Virus record (IMG/VR): IMGVR_UViG_3300013113_000534
Location: 1-64,000 of that record
Origin: a virus
DNA: 64,000 nt
Strand: one strand, 5' to 3'
Shown: positions 23,562-31,729 of the stretch, in pieces
How the letters are laid out: each line of letters starts with the position of its first letter
Position numbering within the stretch: the stretch's first letter is position 1
The notes under the pieces: generated by a model
Told to the model about the DNA's origin: nothing
The model's input: the letters and a program-made list of their open reading frames with translations, nothing else
The model's database searches: none
Made by a program: the position numbers and the translations under genes

Positions 23562-25208
23562 TTACCCCTCACAAGACTTACATTCCATCATAGATCTTGC
23601 CAATTCTTGGCTAGGATTGGCACTTCTCTGGTAATAAAAGCCTTTAACGCCATTCTGCCACCCATAAATCAGAAGCTGATTAACATCTTTGGCAGGAGCT
23701 TTTGGAGCGACCATGATATTAAGGGATTGCCCTTGGTCAATATACTTTTGCCTTTGAGCTGCTTGAATAACAATTTCTTTCTGACTGATTTCTCCAAAAG
23801 TTTTAAATACTTCTTTTTCTTTGTCCGTGAGAAAGAGTAAGTGCTGAACAGAGCCACCAGTTTCAAGGATGCTCATCCAAGTGTCTTGGTTATCCTGACC
23901 CTTTTCAGATAGGAGTTTTTTGAGGTAAGGGTTTCTGAAGGTGAATTTACCTTTAGCAAGATCTTTAGTAAAGTAATTACCGTTGAGAGGTTCGATAGAT
24001 GGAGAAACCTGACCCAAGATAAAGGAGCTACTTGTAGTTGGAGCGATAGCTAGGGTGGTGGTATTTCGACGACCATACCCCTCACAATACATAGGCTCTC
24101 CTAAACCTAGAGCCAATTCTTCTGTAGCTTCGTCTGCACGATTACGGATAGTCTTCCAAATAGAGCTATTCTCCATTTTAGCCTCCATGCTTTCAAAGCC
24201 AATCATCTTACTTTGTAGGTAAGAGTGCCAACCAAGAACCCCCATCCCCAAAGCCCTATGACGCTTGGCAAAGTTGTGGGAGGACTCCATGAATGGCATA
24301 TTGCTGGTTTTTAAGATGTATTCCTCCATTACTGCGTCCAGAAACGCAACTAATGTCTCAATAGCGTCCGTCTTTACAATTTCATCCCATCTAACTAGAT
24401 TCAAAGAGGACAAGCAGCAAACGAAAGACTCATCTTCTTTGGACGGCAAGCTAATCTCGTTGCAAAGATTAGAAGCATAAATCTTCATGTCTTTATCTTT
24501 ATAGCAGTCTGGCGCATTCTTATTTGCTGTGTCTTGGAAAAAGATATATGGGTATCCAGTCTCAAAACGCTTTCTAATTACAGAAGCCCAAAGCTGACGT
24601 TTTTCTGAGTCGCCGTCAATCATGCTTTGCATCCAACCATCAGTTACAGTGACAGCGAAAGACATATCTTGAATAGCGTTGCCCTCACTCTTAATCCGTA
24701 GAAACTCTTTTACATCAGGGTGTTCGATAGGGAGATAGGCAGCGAAAGAACCACGACGAACATTCCCCTGAGAAACAACAGCAGCAACCTTATCAAACAA
24801 TTCCATAAAATGAACTGCTCCAGATGATTCACCACCAGAATTAATTGGTGCTCCACGCTCGCGGAGATCACCAAAGTAAGCAGAAGTTCCTGAGCCATGC
24901 TTGGTCTGCATACCGACCTCAGACTGTTTAGCTAGAATGCCGTCCATTCTGTCAGGAACGTAGACTCCGTTGCAGGATATGGGTAGACCACGATCACGAC
25001 CAAAATTAGACCAGACAGGAGAAGCCAAGGAATAAAATCCCTGCTTCATATAACTCTCAAACTTGTCAGCAAACCCGTCCATACTGAGATATGCTTCAGC
25101 AGTCTCTGCAATATCACGAATCCTCTGTTCTGGAGTTTCACCCTTCTTCAGATATCCCCTCTCAAGAAATAACCTTGAGTCATCATTTAGCCAATAGTAA
25201 TCAGTCAT
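23562..25208 (-). CDS. nrdA: Ribonucleotide reductase class Ia, large subunit
   Basis: A 548-residue catalytic subunit. SCNGVYVPDRM carries the first redox Cys, YASNLCNEISLP holds the radical Cys/Glu (LCNE), CCLSSLNLVRWDE follows, and ECKSCEG at the end is the redox-shuttle Cys pair. The N-terminal ATP-cone is missing, so dATP feedback inhibition is probably lost, which suits a phage that needs steady dNTP supply. It is shorter than the roughly 760 residues of the E. coli enzyme. Paired with nrdB one base upstream. Confidence 0.95.
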   Translation of the reverse strand: MTDYYWLNDDSRLFLERGYLKKGETPEQRIRDIAETAEAYLSMDGFADKFESYMKQGFYSLASPVWSNFGRDRGLPISCNGVYVPDRMDGILAKQSEVGMQTKHGSGTSAYFGDLRERGAPINSGGESSGAVHFMELFDKVAAVVSQGNVRRGSFAAYLPIEHPDVKEFLRIKSEGNAIQDMSFAVTVTDGWMQSMIDGDSEKRQLWASVIRKRFETGYPYIFFQDTANKNAPDCYKDKDMKIYASNLCNEISLPSKEDESFVCCLSSLNLVRWDEIVKTDAIETLVAFLDAVMEEYILKTSNMPFMESSHNFAKRHRALGMGVLGWHSYLQSKMIGFESMEAKMENSSIWKTIRNRADEATEELALGLGEPMYCEGYGRRNTTTLAIAPTTSSSFILGQVSPSIEPLNGNYFTKDLAKGKFTFRNPYLKKLLSEKGQDNQDTWMSILETGGSVQHLLFLTDKEKEVFKTFGEISQKEIVIQAAQRQKYIDQGQSLNIMVAPKAPAKDVNQLLIYGWQNGVKGFYYQRSANPSQELARSMMECKSCEG

Positions 25209-26180
25209 TTAAAACAAGTCGTCTGCGTTGAACGTCTGCGAATTTTTTGAATACTCGACTGGTCGAGCATAAAAGAAGTCGGTGGCATTATTACCAAGCA
25301 ACTCCTCTTCAAACCAGATGGTATCTTTTAGCAGGTTTTTGTCAACATCAAAAGCTTGTTTAAAGCCAATTATTTTCAGAGAATCATTTATTCTGTTCTT
25401 GATGAACTCTTTAAGGACGACAGCGTTGAGTCCCTTCTCTCGGATTCCATTAATCATCCAATCAACAATCTTACTTTCAGCATTGAATGCTTGTTGAGCT
25501 TCGTCAAGAACTCGTTGCTCTAGCTCCTCGTCAAAAAGCTCAGGGTGCTCCTCACGGATAGTGTTAATGATCTTCATCCCAACAAGAGCGTGAACATTTT
25601 CCTCGTTCCTTGTGTATTTCACCTGTTGATCAGTGTCCTTCAAAACATTTTTGTTTCTAGCAAACCAGTTTATGACGTAAAATTGAGAAAACAGCGACAC
25701 ATTCTCCACAAAAAGGGTAAATAGGATTAAAGCATAAACATATTGCTTCTTACTATTCTTGTAAAATTTATGCGTATACTTACGAAGGTAGTTTACTCGA
25801 CCCTCAATGAAATCCAGCTTAAGGTTTTCCTCAAATACATCTTCTAAACCTAAAACCTCAAGTAAACGCTCATAGGCATTATTGTGAATAACTTCTACGT
25901 TAGCCATGACAAAACCCAAATCACTTAATGATGGGTGCGGCAAATTGTCTCCCAGCTTACTCCAGAATTTTTTAACGGCAACTTCGATCTGCCCGATAGC
26001 AGAAAGTGTTCTAACGATTATCTCTTTTTCCCTTTCATTAAGCACCACATTGAAGTCCTGAATATCGGAAGCAAAGCTGAATTCTTTATCAGTCCAGAAC
26101 CCATTATGCATTGCCTCAATAAACTCTCCTGCCCAAGGGTAATGGTCAGGCTTCCTCGATATTTGTTCTTCAAAAATCAT
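25209..26180 (-). CDS. nrdB: Ribonucleotide reductase class Ia, small subunit
   Basis: A 323-residue di-iron radical protein. Metal ligands appear in GQIEVAV, EVIHNNAY (E-x2-H, with the radical Tyr 4 residues after the His), ENVSLFSQF and EENVHA. The C-terminal FNADDLF is the tail that docks in the large subunit. It generates the tyrosyl radical for NrdA. First gene of the leftward operon from the 26.2-kb divergent region, with ATG 17 bases after a GTGTAA element. Confidence 0.95.
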   Translation of the reverse strand: MIFEEQISRKPDHYPWAGEFIEAMHNGFWTDKEFSFASDIQDFNVVLNEREKEIIVRTLSAIGQIEVAVKKFWSKLGDNLPHPSLSDLGFVMANVEVIHNNAYERLLEVLGLEDVFEENLKLDFIEGRVNYLRKYTHKFYKNSKKQYVYALILFTLFVENVSLFSQFYVINWFARNKNVLKDTDQQVKYTRNEENVHALVGMKIINTIREEHPELFDEELEQRVLDEAQQAFNAESKIVDWMINGIREKGLNAVVLKEFIKNRINDSLKIIGFKQAFDVDKNLLKDTIWFEEELLGNNATDFFYARPVEYSKNSQTFNADDLF

Positions 26181-26191
26181 GTCTCATTTAT

Positions 26192-26197
26192 TTACAC
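26192..26197 (-). promoter_or_regulatory. GTGTAA element upstream of nrdB
   Basis: Minus-strand CGTGTAAATAAATGAG, first base 17 before ATG 26180. Similar in sequence to the site before phoH (CGTGTAATAAATAAA), which supports a shared recognition signal. Confidence 0.5.
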
Positions 26198-26234
26198 GAA
26201 CGGAGTTAATGGGCAAGGAAAAAATGAAAAAATC

Positions 26235-26313
26235 TGGCGAAGCCATTCTATTAATGCGAACGCAGTGAGTATTAATAGAATACGAATCCTAACAACGAAT
26301 CCTAACTGCACTG
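26235..26313. repeat. Inverted and direct repeats in the divergent intergenic region
   Basis: Within the 257-base gap between nrdB and the sigma-like gene: a mini-hairpin TGGC-GAA-GCCA at 26235-26245, an 11-bp perfect inverted repeat (26245-26255 with 26271-26281, 15-base loop), and two direct copies of ACGAATCCTAAC starting at about 26282 and 26294. No gene fits here. It may be an operator, a structured RNA leader or an origin-like site. Confidence 0.6.
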
Positions 26314-26395
26314 CAAAGGTTCGTATCCTTGCTACTGCGGCTCCAATACGTCTATTATATCGATAAGAAAATATCCGTCAAGAAAAAAATTTTAC

Positions 26396-26426
26396 TTGAT
26401 ATTTCGTTTATTAATGAGAGTATATT
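26396..26426 (+). promoter_or_regulatory. Possible rightward promoter of the sigma-like gene
   Basis: TTGATA at 26396-26401 and TATATT at 26421-26426, spaced 19 bases, with ATG 12 bases past the -10. Spacing is longer than ideal, so this is a weak call. No ribosome-binding site is visible, so the leader would be very short. Confidence 0.35.
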
Positions 26427-26437
26427 CGTATTGAATT

Positions 26438-27025
26438 ATGGATGTTGAGTCAACAGACCCTGAATTAACCGATTTAGTCAAACAGAGTGATCACGAAGAA
26501 GCTTTGGGTTTGCTGATAGAGAGGCATTCAGGAATTTATGTCGATATGGTAAGGAGATACGCATCGAAATCTCTTCCTTCCAATGACGTTGTTGATATAA
26601 TTGACGAAAAAGATTACATAATTTACAAGGCAGCTTTGGATTATGACGAGAATAAAGCTAAGTTTTCTACTCATGTTGGTAATAAAGCAAAATATCTCTG
26701 CTTGAGTAAAAAAACAGCGAGAAAAAACGGTAAAATTATCTTGCCATTCGACTCAATAGATTATTCCAAGGAATCTAACGAATTGCACCCAGATGAAAGT
26801 TGCGAAATGAAAGAAAGCATGTTTTCAATTGTTGAACTTATAAATAACCATCGCGACGAAAGAGTAAAAATTATTTTTAAAGAACGCTACTTTGGAGGAG
26901 AAAAAGGCAAACTTCAAACTTGGAAAAATATTGGAGATCGAGTTGGCGTTTCTGCTCAGGGCTGCATAAATATTCATGACAGAACATTAAAAGAATTTAA
27001 AAAACAATTTAAAAAAAATGCATAA
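26438..27025 (+). CDS. Sigma-70-like factor (first of two)
   Basis: A 195-residue protein with the layout of a compact sigma factor. LLIERHSGIYVDMVRRYAS and DIIDEKDYIIYKAALDYDENKAKFSTHVGNKAKYLC match region 2 (core binding and -10 recognition). ERVKIIFKERYFGGEKGKLQTW then WKNIGDRVGVSAQGCINIHDRTLKEF match the region 4 helix-turn-helix. It would redirect host RNA polymerase to phage promoters. It opens the rightward operon and overlaps the following glycosyltransferase by 8 bases. It is close in design to late-gene sigma factors of large phages. Confidence 0.78.
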   Translation: MDVESTDPELTDLVKQSDHEEALGLLIERHSGIYVDMVRRYASKSLPSNDVVDIIDEKDYIIYKAALDYDENKAKFSTHVGNKAKYLCLSKKTARKNGKIILPFDSIDYSKESNELHPDESCEMKESMFSIVELINNHRDERVKIIFKERYFGGEKGKLQTWKNIGDRVGVSAQGCINIHDRTLKEFKKQFKKNA

Positions 27026-28100
27026 ACTCAATTTCGACGCTCCGTTCAATTCTCTAAGCTTGGGTAATGTTTCTTTAAACTTTCTTAGGGAATTAAAGAA
27101 AAAAAATATAGATCTCAATATTTTTCCAACGGGTAATTTAGACTTCTCAGCCTTTGACAAGTTATCAAAAGAAGATCAAGACTACATAAATGAAAATGCA
27201 GACAAAGCAATAAGTCGTTTAGATAGGTCTACCCCCACCCTAAAGGTTTGGCATATTAACGGGTCAGAGAAAAAGATCGGAGATAATCAATTTTTATATA
27301 CTTTTTATGAAGTAGACTCTCCTACAGAAGAGGAGGTCAGCACCGTAAAAGCTCAGAATCATGTTTTCTTTTCTTGTTCTGAGGCTGCTGAATCATTTAA
27401 GGACAAAGGGTGTGACAATGTGTCCTATGTCCCTCTTGGTTTTGATCCAGATTTCCACAAGATAGATAAAGAATACCTTGGTGATGATGTGATTCACTTC
27501 GGCCTTATTGGGAAAATGGAAAGAAGAAAAAACACCCAAGCTCTCATCCAGCTATGGTCAAATAAATTTGGCAATAATCCAAGATATCAACTAACCTGCT
27601 TAGTTGGAAATCCGTTCTTAAAGCAAGAACAAATGAATCAAGCGATTACTCAAGCAATGAATAATCAAAAGTATTCTAATATTAACTTCCTACCTCGACT
27701 TAAAACAAATAGTGAAGTTAACGACCTAATCAATTCAATTGATGTTGATATTTCTGGTTTATCTAATGGAGAGGGGTGGAATCTACCCGCATTTAATGCA
27801 ACCGCTCTGGGTAAGTGGTCTATTGTGAGTAATTGTTCTTCACATAAAGATTGGGCTACTAAGGATAATGCTATCCTTGTAGATCCAGTAGGAAAACAAC
27901 CTTGTTATGATGGTATGTTTTTTGTCAAGGGTCATAAATACAATCAAGGAGAGTATTACCGTCTCCACCAAGATGGCATCTCTAAGGCTCTGGATCAATC
28001 TGTTCAATTTGCTAAATCCGAAAACACCGAAGGGCTTAAGCTTCAAGAGAAATTCACATATGCGAAAACAGTTGAAAAAATACTAGAAAAAATTTATTAA
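27018..28100 (+). CDS. GT4-type glycosyltransferase
   Basis: A 360-residue GT-B protein. FFSCSEAAESFKDKGCDNVSYVPLGFDPDFH is the domain junction, HFGLIGKMERRKNTQALIQ the start of the C-lobe, and SGLSNGEGWNLPAFNATALGKW the E-x7-E donor motif. The pattern is of GT4 enzymes with a nucleotide sugar donor. Substrate unknown. It overlaps the sigma gene and is adjacent (no gap) to the FmdB-like gene. Confidence 0.85.
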   Translation: MHKLNFDAPFNSLSLGNVSLNFLRELKKKNIDLNIFPTGNLDFSAFDKLSKEDQDYINENADKAISRLDRSTPTLKVWHINGSEKKIGDNQFLYTFYEVDSPTEEEVSTVKAQNHVFFSCSEAAESFKDKGCDNVSYVPLGFDPDFHKIDKEYLGDDVIHFGLIGKMERRKNTQALIQLWSNKFGNNPRYQLTCLVGNPFLKQEQMNQAITQAMNNQKYSNINFLPRLKTNSEVNDLINSIDVDISGLSNGEGWNLPAFNATALGKWSIVSNCSSHKDWATKDNAILVDPVGKQPCYDGMFFVKGHKYNQGEYYRLHQDGISKALDQSVQFAKSENTEGLKLQEKFTYAKTVEKILEKIY

Positions 28101-28484
28101 ATGCCTATTTATATTTTTAAACACCCAGAAACAGAAGAATACAAGGAAATCGTTCAAACTATGAACGAAGAGCATGTATATGTTGACGAGTTTGGATTGA
28201 AGTGGAAGAGAGTTTTTACAATACCAAATGCTAGCATTGACACCAAAGATGACGCTTGGAGCCACAATGGATTTGTAGAGAAAACTGGCAAGATGAAAGG
28301 AACTGTTGGCGATGTTCTAGACTATTCCTCAGAGCTGTCTGCAAAAAGGGCAGAAGCTAATGGTGGAGAAGATCCAGTCAAAAGAAAGGCTTTCAACGAC
28401 TACGAGAAGAGAGTGGGCAAAAAGCACATTTCGGATAAAAAGAAGACTATTGAAACTTCTAAGATCAAAATTGATCTTGATTAA
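28101..28484 (+). CDS. FmdB-like conserved phage protein
   Basis: A 127-residue protein. The start MPIYIFKHPETEEYKEIV is like FmdB-type proteins, but the zinc Cys residues of the bacterial family are absent, as in some cyanophage versions. The middle and tail (KRKAFNDYEKRVGKKHISDKK) are polar and basic. Function unknown. Its last four bases overlap the end of the opposing tail-fibre-like gene, so the two genes converge without a terminator. Confidence 0.62.
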   Translation: MPIYIFKHPETEEYKEIVQTMNEEHVYVDEFGLKWKRVFTIPNASIDTKDDAWSHNGFVEKTGKMKGTVGDVLDYSSELSAKRAEANGGEDPVKRKAFNDYEKRVGKKHISDKKKTIETSKIKIDLD

Positions 28485-29419
28485 ACCGCTCTAAAAGCAT
28501 CACCTGAGAACTGTAAAGCCCCTGTGAAATTAGCTCCTTGCAAAACAAAATAAGCTACACTGGTTCCAGTCAATACATGACCAGTAAATACATCTGATAC
28601 TCCAACCGTAGTCCCAGTTAAAACATTTTCTAGATTGGTTACACCATTGACATATGAATAATCACTACCTTCAAGCTTACTAGTCAAGTTATTATCCACA
28701 GATTCTGTTAGCGAAAATCCAACCCTTTCATCAACATAAGCTTGAGAAGCCGCTTCTGAAGAGTCGCTCAAAATTAGACTAGCTTCTACTGATAAATTCC
28801 TAGTATTTACTTGCGACGAACTGCCAGTAAAATTAACGATAGTATCAGGAAACTCACAATTCCCACTAAATATTCCAGAGTGACTTGAATCGACTTTTAG
28901 ATGGGAATTAAAATCAACGTCACCACCTTCGATGGTCGTTCCACTCGCGAAAGAAACTAATAGAGAGTGATTAGTGCTATTGGTGGAAGATCCTTCGTGG
29001 TCTGCTAATATAACAGCTCCAGTGGTCTGGTCAGCGAAAGCCGCTAATCTTCCCGCTAAAATTGTATTTTGTTGTCCAGAAGCTCCAAAATTCGCTTGAG
29101 TCCCGTTTAAGAGGGTATTAAAGTTCCCAGACACATTAGTGTTAAGATTGCCGTTAATAATGACATTATTTAGTCCCGTTACCTCGTTATCTGACCCCCC
29201 TAAAACAAAACAATCATCAGCAATGGAATTAGTAGATGATGTAGTTATAATCGGTCTAGTCTTAACTGTAGCACCATGAGTGAAGTTTACCGCTCCACCA
29301 AGTTCCCTGTCTAGGTTAATCTGAACCCCAGTTGAAAGGTCAGTAAATGAAAAATCACCACTAGGACTCGTAAAAGTAGGTAATTGTAATTGTTGTGGTT
29401 GAATTTTAGTAAATGCCAT
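28481..29419 (-). CDS. Tail-fibre or decoration-like structural protein
   Basis: A 312-residue protein rich in Ser, Thr, Asn and Gly with repeated beta-helix-like strings: DNEVTGLNNVIINGNLNTNVSG and GNFNTLLNG. This is typical of trimeric phage fibres. A later pattern ASQAYVDERVGFSLTESV resembles the coiled linker before a fibre tip. It is the only minus-strand gene inside a plus-strand block, and a GTGTAT element lies 31 bases upstream. It may be a receptor-binding or head fibre; no defined family was identified. Confidence 0.6.
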   Translation of the reverse strand: MAFTKIQPQQLQLPTFTSPSGDFSFTDLSTGVQINLDRELGGAVNFTHGATVKTRPIITTSSTNSIADDCFVLGGSDNEVTGLNNVIINGNLNTNVSGNFNTLLNGTQANFGASGQQNTILAGRLAAFADQTTGAVILADHEGSSTNSTNHSLLVSFASGTTIEGGDVDFNSHLKVDSSHSGIFSGNCEFPDTIVNFTGSSSQVNTRNLSVEASLILSDSSEAASQAYVDERVGFSLTESVDNNLTSKLEGSDYSYVNGVTNLENVLTGTTVGVSDVFTGHVLTGTSVAYFVLQGANFTGALQFSGDAFRAV

Positions 29420-29444
29420 GTTACAATAGATTATCTAAATAAGA

Positions 29445-29450
29445 ATACAC
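29445..29450 (-). promoter_or_regulatory. GTGTAT element upstream of the isolated fibre-like gene
   Basis: Minus-strand AGTGTATTCTTATT, 31 bases before ATG 29419. The gene has no upstream minus-strand neighbour within reach, so it must have its own promoter; this element is the best candidate. It lies in the 38-base gap shared with the plus-strand SSB-like gene. Confidence 0.5.
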
Positions 29451-29457
29451 TTTTTCT

Positions 29458-30036
29458 ATGAAATTTACACTTTATAAGCCAAATGCGAAAAACACTGGAT
29501 CAGCATTTACCTTTGACTGCACTAAAGACAGAAATGGGAATCCAGTTCTTTTCGTTTCTATGATTCTTCAGCACAGCTGGAATAATGAGCGTAAAACGGG
29601 TTCTTTTAAGGAGAATGCCAAGAATCCAGATAAATCAACCACTATTAAGCTCACAGACATCGAAGCTGGAGAGTTCCTGTCCTCAATGAAAACTAGGATT
29701 CCATTCGTAGGTTTTCACAAAACGGAAGAAAAAACAACAATCATTAAATTCACCCCTTGGGATAAAAACCGCATCATCAAAAACAAAGATGGCCAAGAAA
29801 CCTTTAAATCACCAGCTTGGGGTCTGACGGTTACAAAAAATTCTTCTCAATTCTTTAAACTGCCAATCGAAGCTGGAGAGGCTGAATGCCTAGCTGTTTT
29901 GCTTGAAGGCTACATCAAAGAGAGTCTAACTGCTAAATCAGAAGCCTATAAGCAGGATCAGCCACAAAAAACTTACCAAAAATCCACACCCAAAGCGTCC
30001 GTAGTTGAGGATGACGATGACGATGTCCCATTCTAA
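29458..30036 (+). CDS. Single-stranded DNA-binding protein candidate
   Basis: A 192-residue protein with a beta-rich core (FTLYKPNAKNTGSAFTFDC, LFVSMILQHSWN, GSFKENAK) and aromatic residues suited to stacking with ssDNA. The linker is Gln/Ser-rich and the tail is DDDDDVPF, nearly the same as the bacterial SSB C-terminal peptide DDDIPF that recruits repair and replication proteins. This suggests the protein replaces or mimics host SSB. The core is not a canonical OB fold that I can recognise, so the family is uncertain. It opens a plus-strand block and overlaps the next gene by 14 bases. Confidence 0.7.
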   Translation: MKFTLYKPNAKNTGSAFTFDCTKDRNGNPVLFVSMILQHSWNNERKTGSFKENAKNPDKSTTIKLTDIEAGEFLSSMKTRIPFVGFHKTEEKTTIIKFTPWDKNRIIKNKDGQETFKSPAWGLTVTKNSSQFFKLPIEAGEAECLAVLLEGYIKESLTAKSEAYKQDQPQKTYQKSTPKASVVEDDDDDVPF

Positions 30037-31729
30037 AATCAAAGTCCTAGTTCAGTCTAATTATTCCCGTATGGTAACGGGTTTCGGGAAGAATATGAAA
30101 AATATTCTTCTCGCTCTTTATAATGATCCAGATATTGAAGTCGTAGAAGCTGCCAACGGAGTTCCTTATGGTAGGGATGTAAGCACCCCTTGGGAGTCCT
30201 ACGGCACTTACCCTTCTAATCCCAAGATCCTTAGTGCTATAGAAAAAGAACCATCTAAAAAAAGAGCCGCGCAATATGGATTTTATGTAATTGATGAGAT
30301 CGTAGAAAAAGTAAAACCAGATGTATTTTTGGGAATCGAAGATGTCTGGGCTTTCAGGGAATATGAAAATAAACCTTGGTGGAACAGAACAAAAAAAATC
30401 ATTTGGACAACTTTAGATAGCTTACCTATTTTAGATCAAGCTATCGAAATGGAACCAAAATGTGACAAAATGTTGGTTTGGGCTAGCTTCGCTGAAAAGG
30501 CAATGAAGGAGCTTGGTCATGAGACAGTGGAGACTGTTCACGGAGCTGTAGACTACAGTCACTTTAAGCCTCTTGATAACAGAGAAGAGTTACGAAAACT
30601 CCACGGTCTTCAAGATGATTTTGTAATTGGGTTTGTATTTAAAAACCAACTAAGAAAGTCTGTCCCGAATCTATTGGAAGGATTTAAAAAATTTAAAGAA
30701 AAAAACCCAAAAGTCTCTGCGAAGCTCCTCCTGCATACGGACTGGGGAGAAAAAGATCATGGATGGGATATTCCAAGATACCTAAAAGAAAAAGATCTTG
30801 AAGACGGAAGCGTATTGGCAACTTATGTGTGTCACAAGTGCGATAATTACTTTGTTCGACCATATTTTGGAGAAGACAAAAACTGTTCTGTGTGTAATTC
30901 TGAAAAATCTGTAAAAACCAAGAATAGCGGAAAGGGAGTAGGAGAGAAGGAGTTAAACGAGCTATACAACATGATGGATGTTTACTGCCATCCGTTTACT
31001 AGCGGTGGTCAAGAACTGCCTATTCAAGAAGCTAAATCTGCTGGGCTAATTACTCTCGTCACAGACTACTCTTGTGGGACTGACTCTGCATATGAGCATC
31101 AAGGTGGACTACCTCTAGCTTGGAATGAATATAGAGAACCAAGCACTCAATTTATCAAAGCTACAACATGTCCAGATAGTATTTGTGAGAGGCTACAACA
31201 GGTTTATGAAATGGACGGAGAGTCTAAATCTAAACTTATAGAAACGGGCAAGCGATATGTTGAAGAAAAATTTTCAGTACAGAACACTGTAGACAAATTA
31301 AAAGGCTATATCAAGTCAGTTAAAATAAGAACGAAGAAGGAAGAGGAAAAGGAGGATAAAAAACCTAGTATCTCAGTAGAGGATTTCTTAAAAGATGTCC
31401 CACTCAAAGAGAGGATTGCCGTAGTTCTTCCTAGATCGGCAGGTGATGTCTTAATGGCTAACTCACTTATGGAAAACCTACAAAACCTCTACCCCGACAA
31501 AAAAATATTCTTTGTTACTCAACCAGAATTTTACGACCTTATTAACGACAATCCTTTTGTTCATAAAGTTATTCCTTATTCAAACTCATTTGAAGACTTG
31601 CACGTTCTTGAAGGCAGGGGGGATCATCAGGGTCTTTTTGATATAGCCTTTCTTCCTCACTGCATGACACAAAAAACATACAGCTACAACCACAACGGGA
31701 AAGATAAAACTCAATTTAAATTAAGATGA
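30023..31729 (+). CDS. GT4 glycosyltransferase fused to a GT9 N-lobe
   Basis: A 568-residue protein starting at ATG 30023 (MSHSKIKVLVQSN), inside the SSB gene. Residues 1 to about 430 are a GT-B enzyme of GT4 type: LVQSNYSRMVTGFGKN, TVHGAVDYSHFKP, HPFTSGGQELPIQEAKSAG (E-x7-E-like), with a four-Cys zinc insert (CHKCD, CSVC) at about 270-295. After a charged linker comes ERIAVVLPRSAGDVLMANSL, the opening of a GT9 N-lobe. The stop overlaps ATG of the next gene, which holds the GT9 C-lobe. Two sugar-transfer activities may be divided over the two proteins. Confidence 0.78.
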   Translation: MSHSKIKVLVQSNYSRMVTGFGKNMKNILLALYNDPDIEVVEAANGVPYGRDVSTPWESYGTYPSNPKILSAIEKEPSKKRAAQYGFYVIDEIVEKVKPDVFLGIEDVWAFREYENKPWWNRTKKIIWTTLDSLPILDQAIEMEPKCDKMLVWASFAEKAMKELGHETVETVHGAVDYSHFKPLDNREELRKLHGLQDDFVIGFVFKNQLRKSVPNLLEGFKKFKEKNPKVSAKLLLHTDWGEKDHGWDIPRYLKEKDLEDGSVLATYVCHKCDNYFVRPYFGEDKNCSVCNSEKSVKTKNSGKGVGEKELNELYNMMDVYCHPFTSGGQELPIQEAKSAGLITLVTDYSCGTDSAYEHQGGLPLAWNEYREPSTQFIKATTCPDSICERLQQVYEMDGESKSKLIETGKRYVEEKFSVQNTVDKLKGYIKSVKIRTKKEEEKEDKKPSISVEDFLKDVPLKERIAVVLPRSAGDVLMANSLMENLQNLYPDKKIFFVTQPEFYDLINDNPFVHKVIPYSNSFEDLHVLEGRGDHQGLFDIAFLPHCMTQKTYSYNHNGKDKTQFKLR

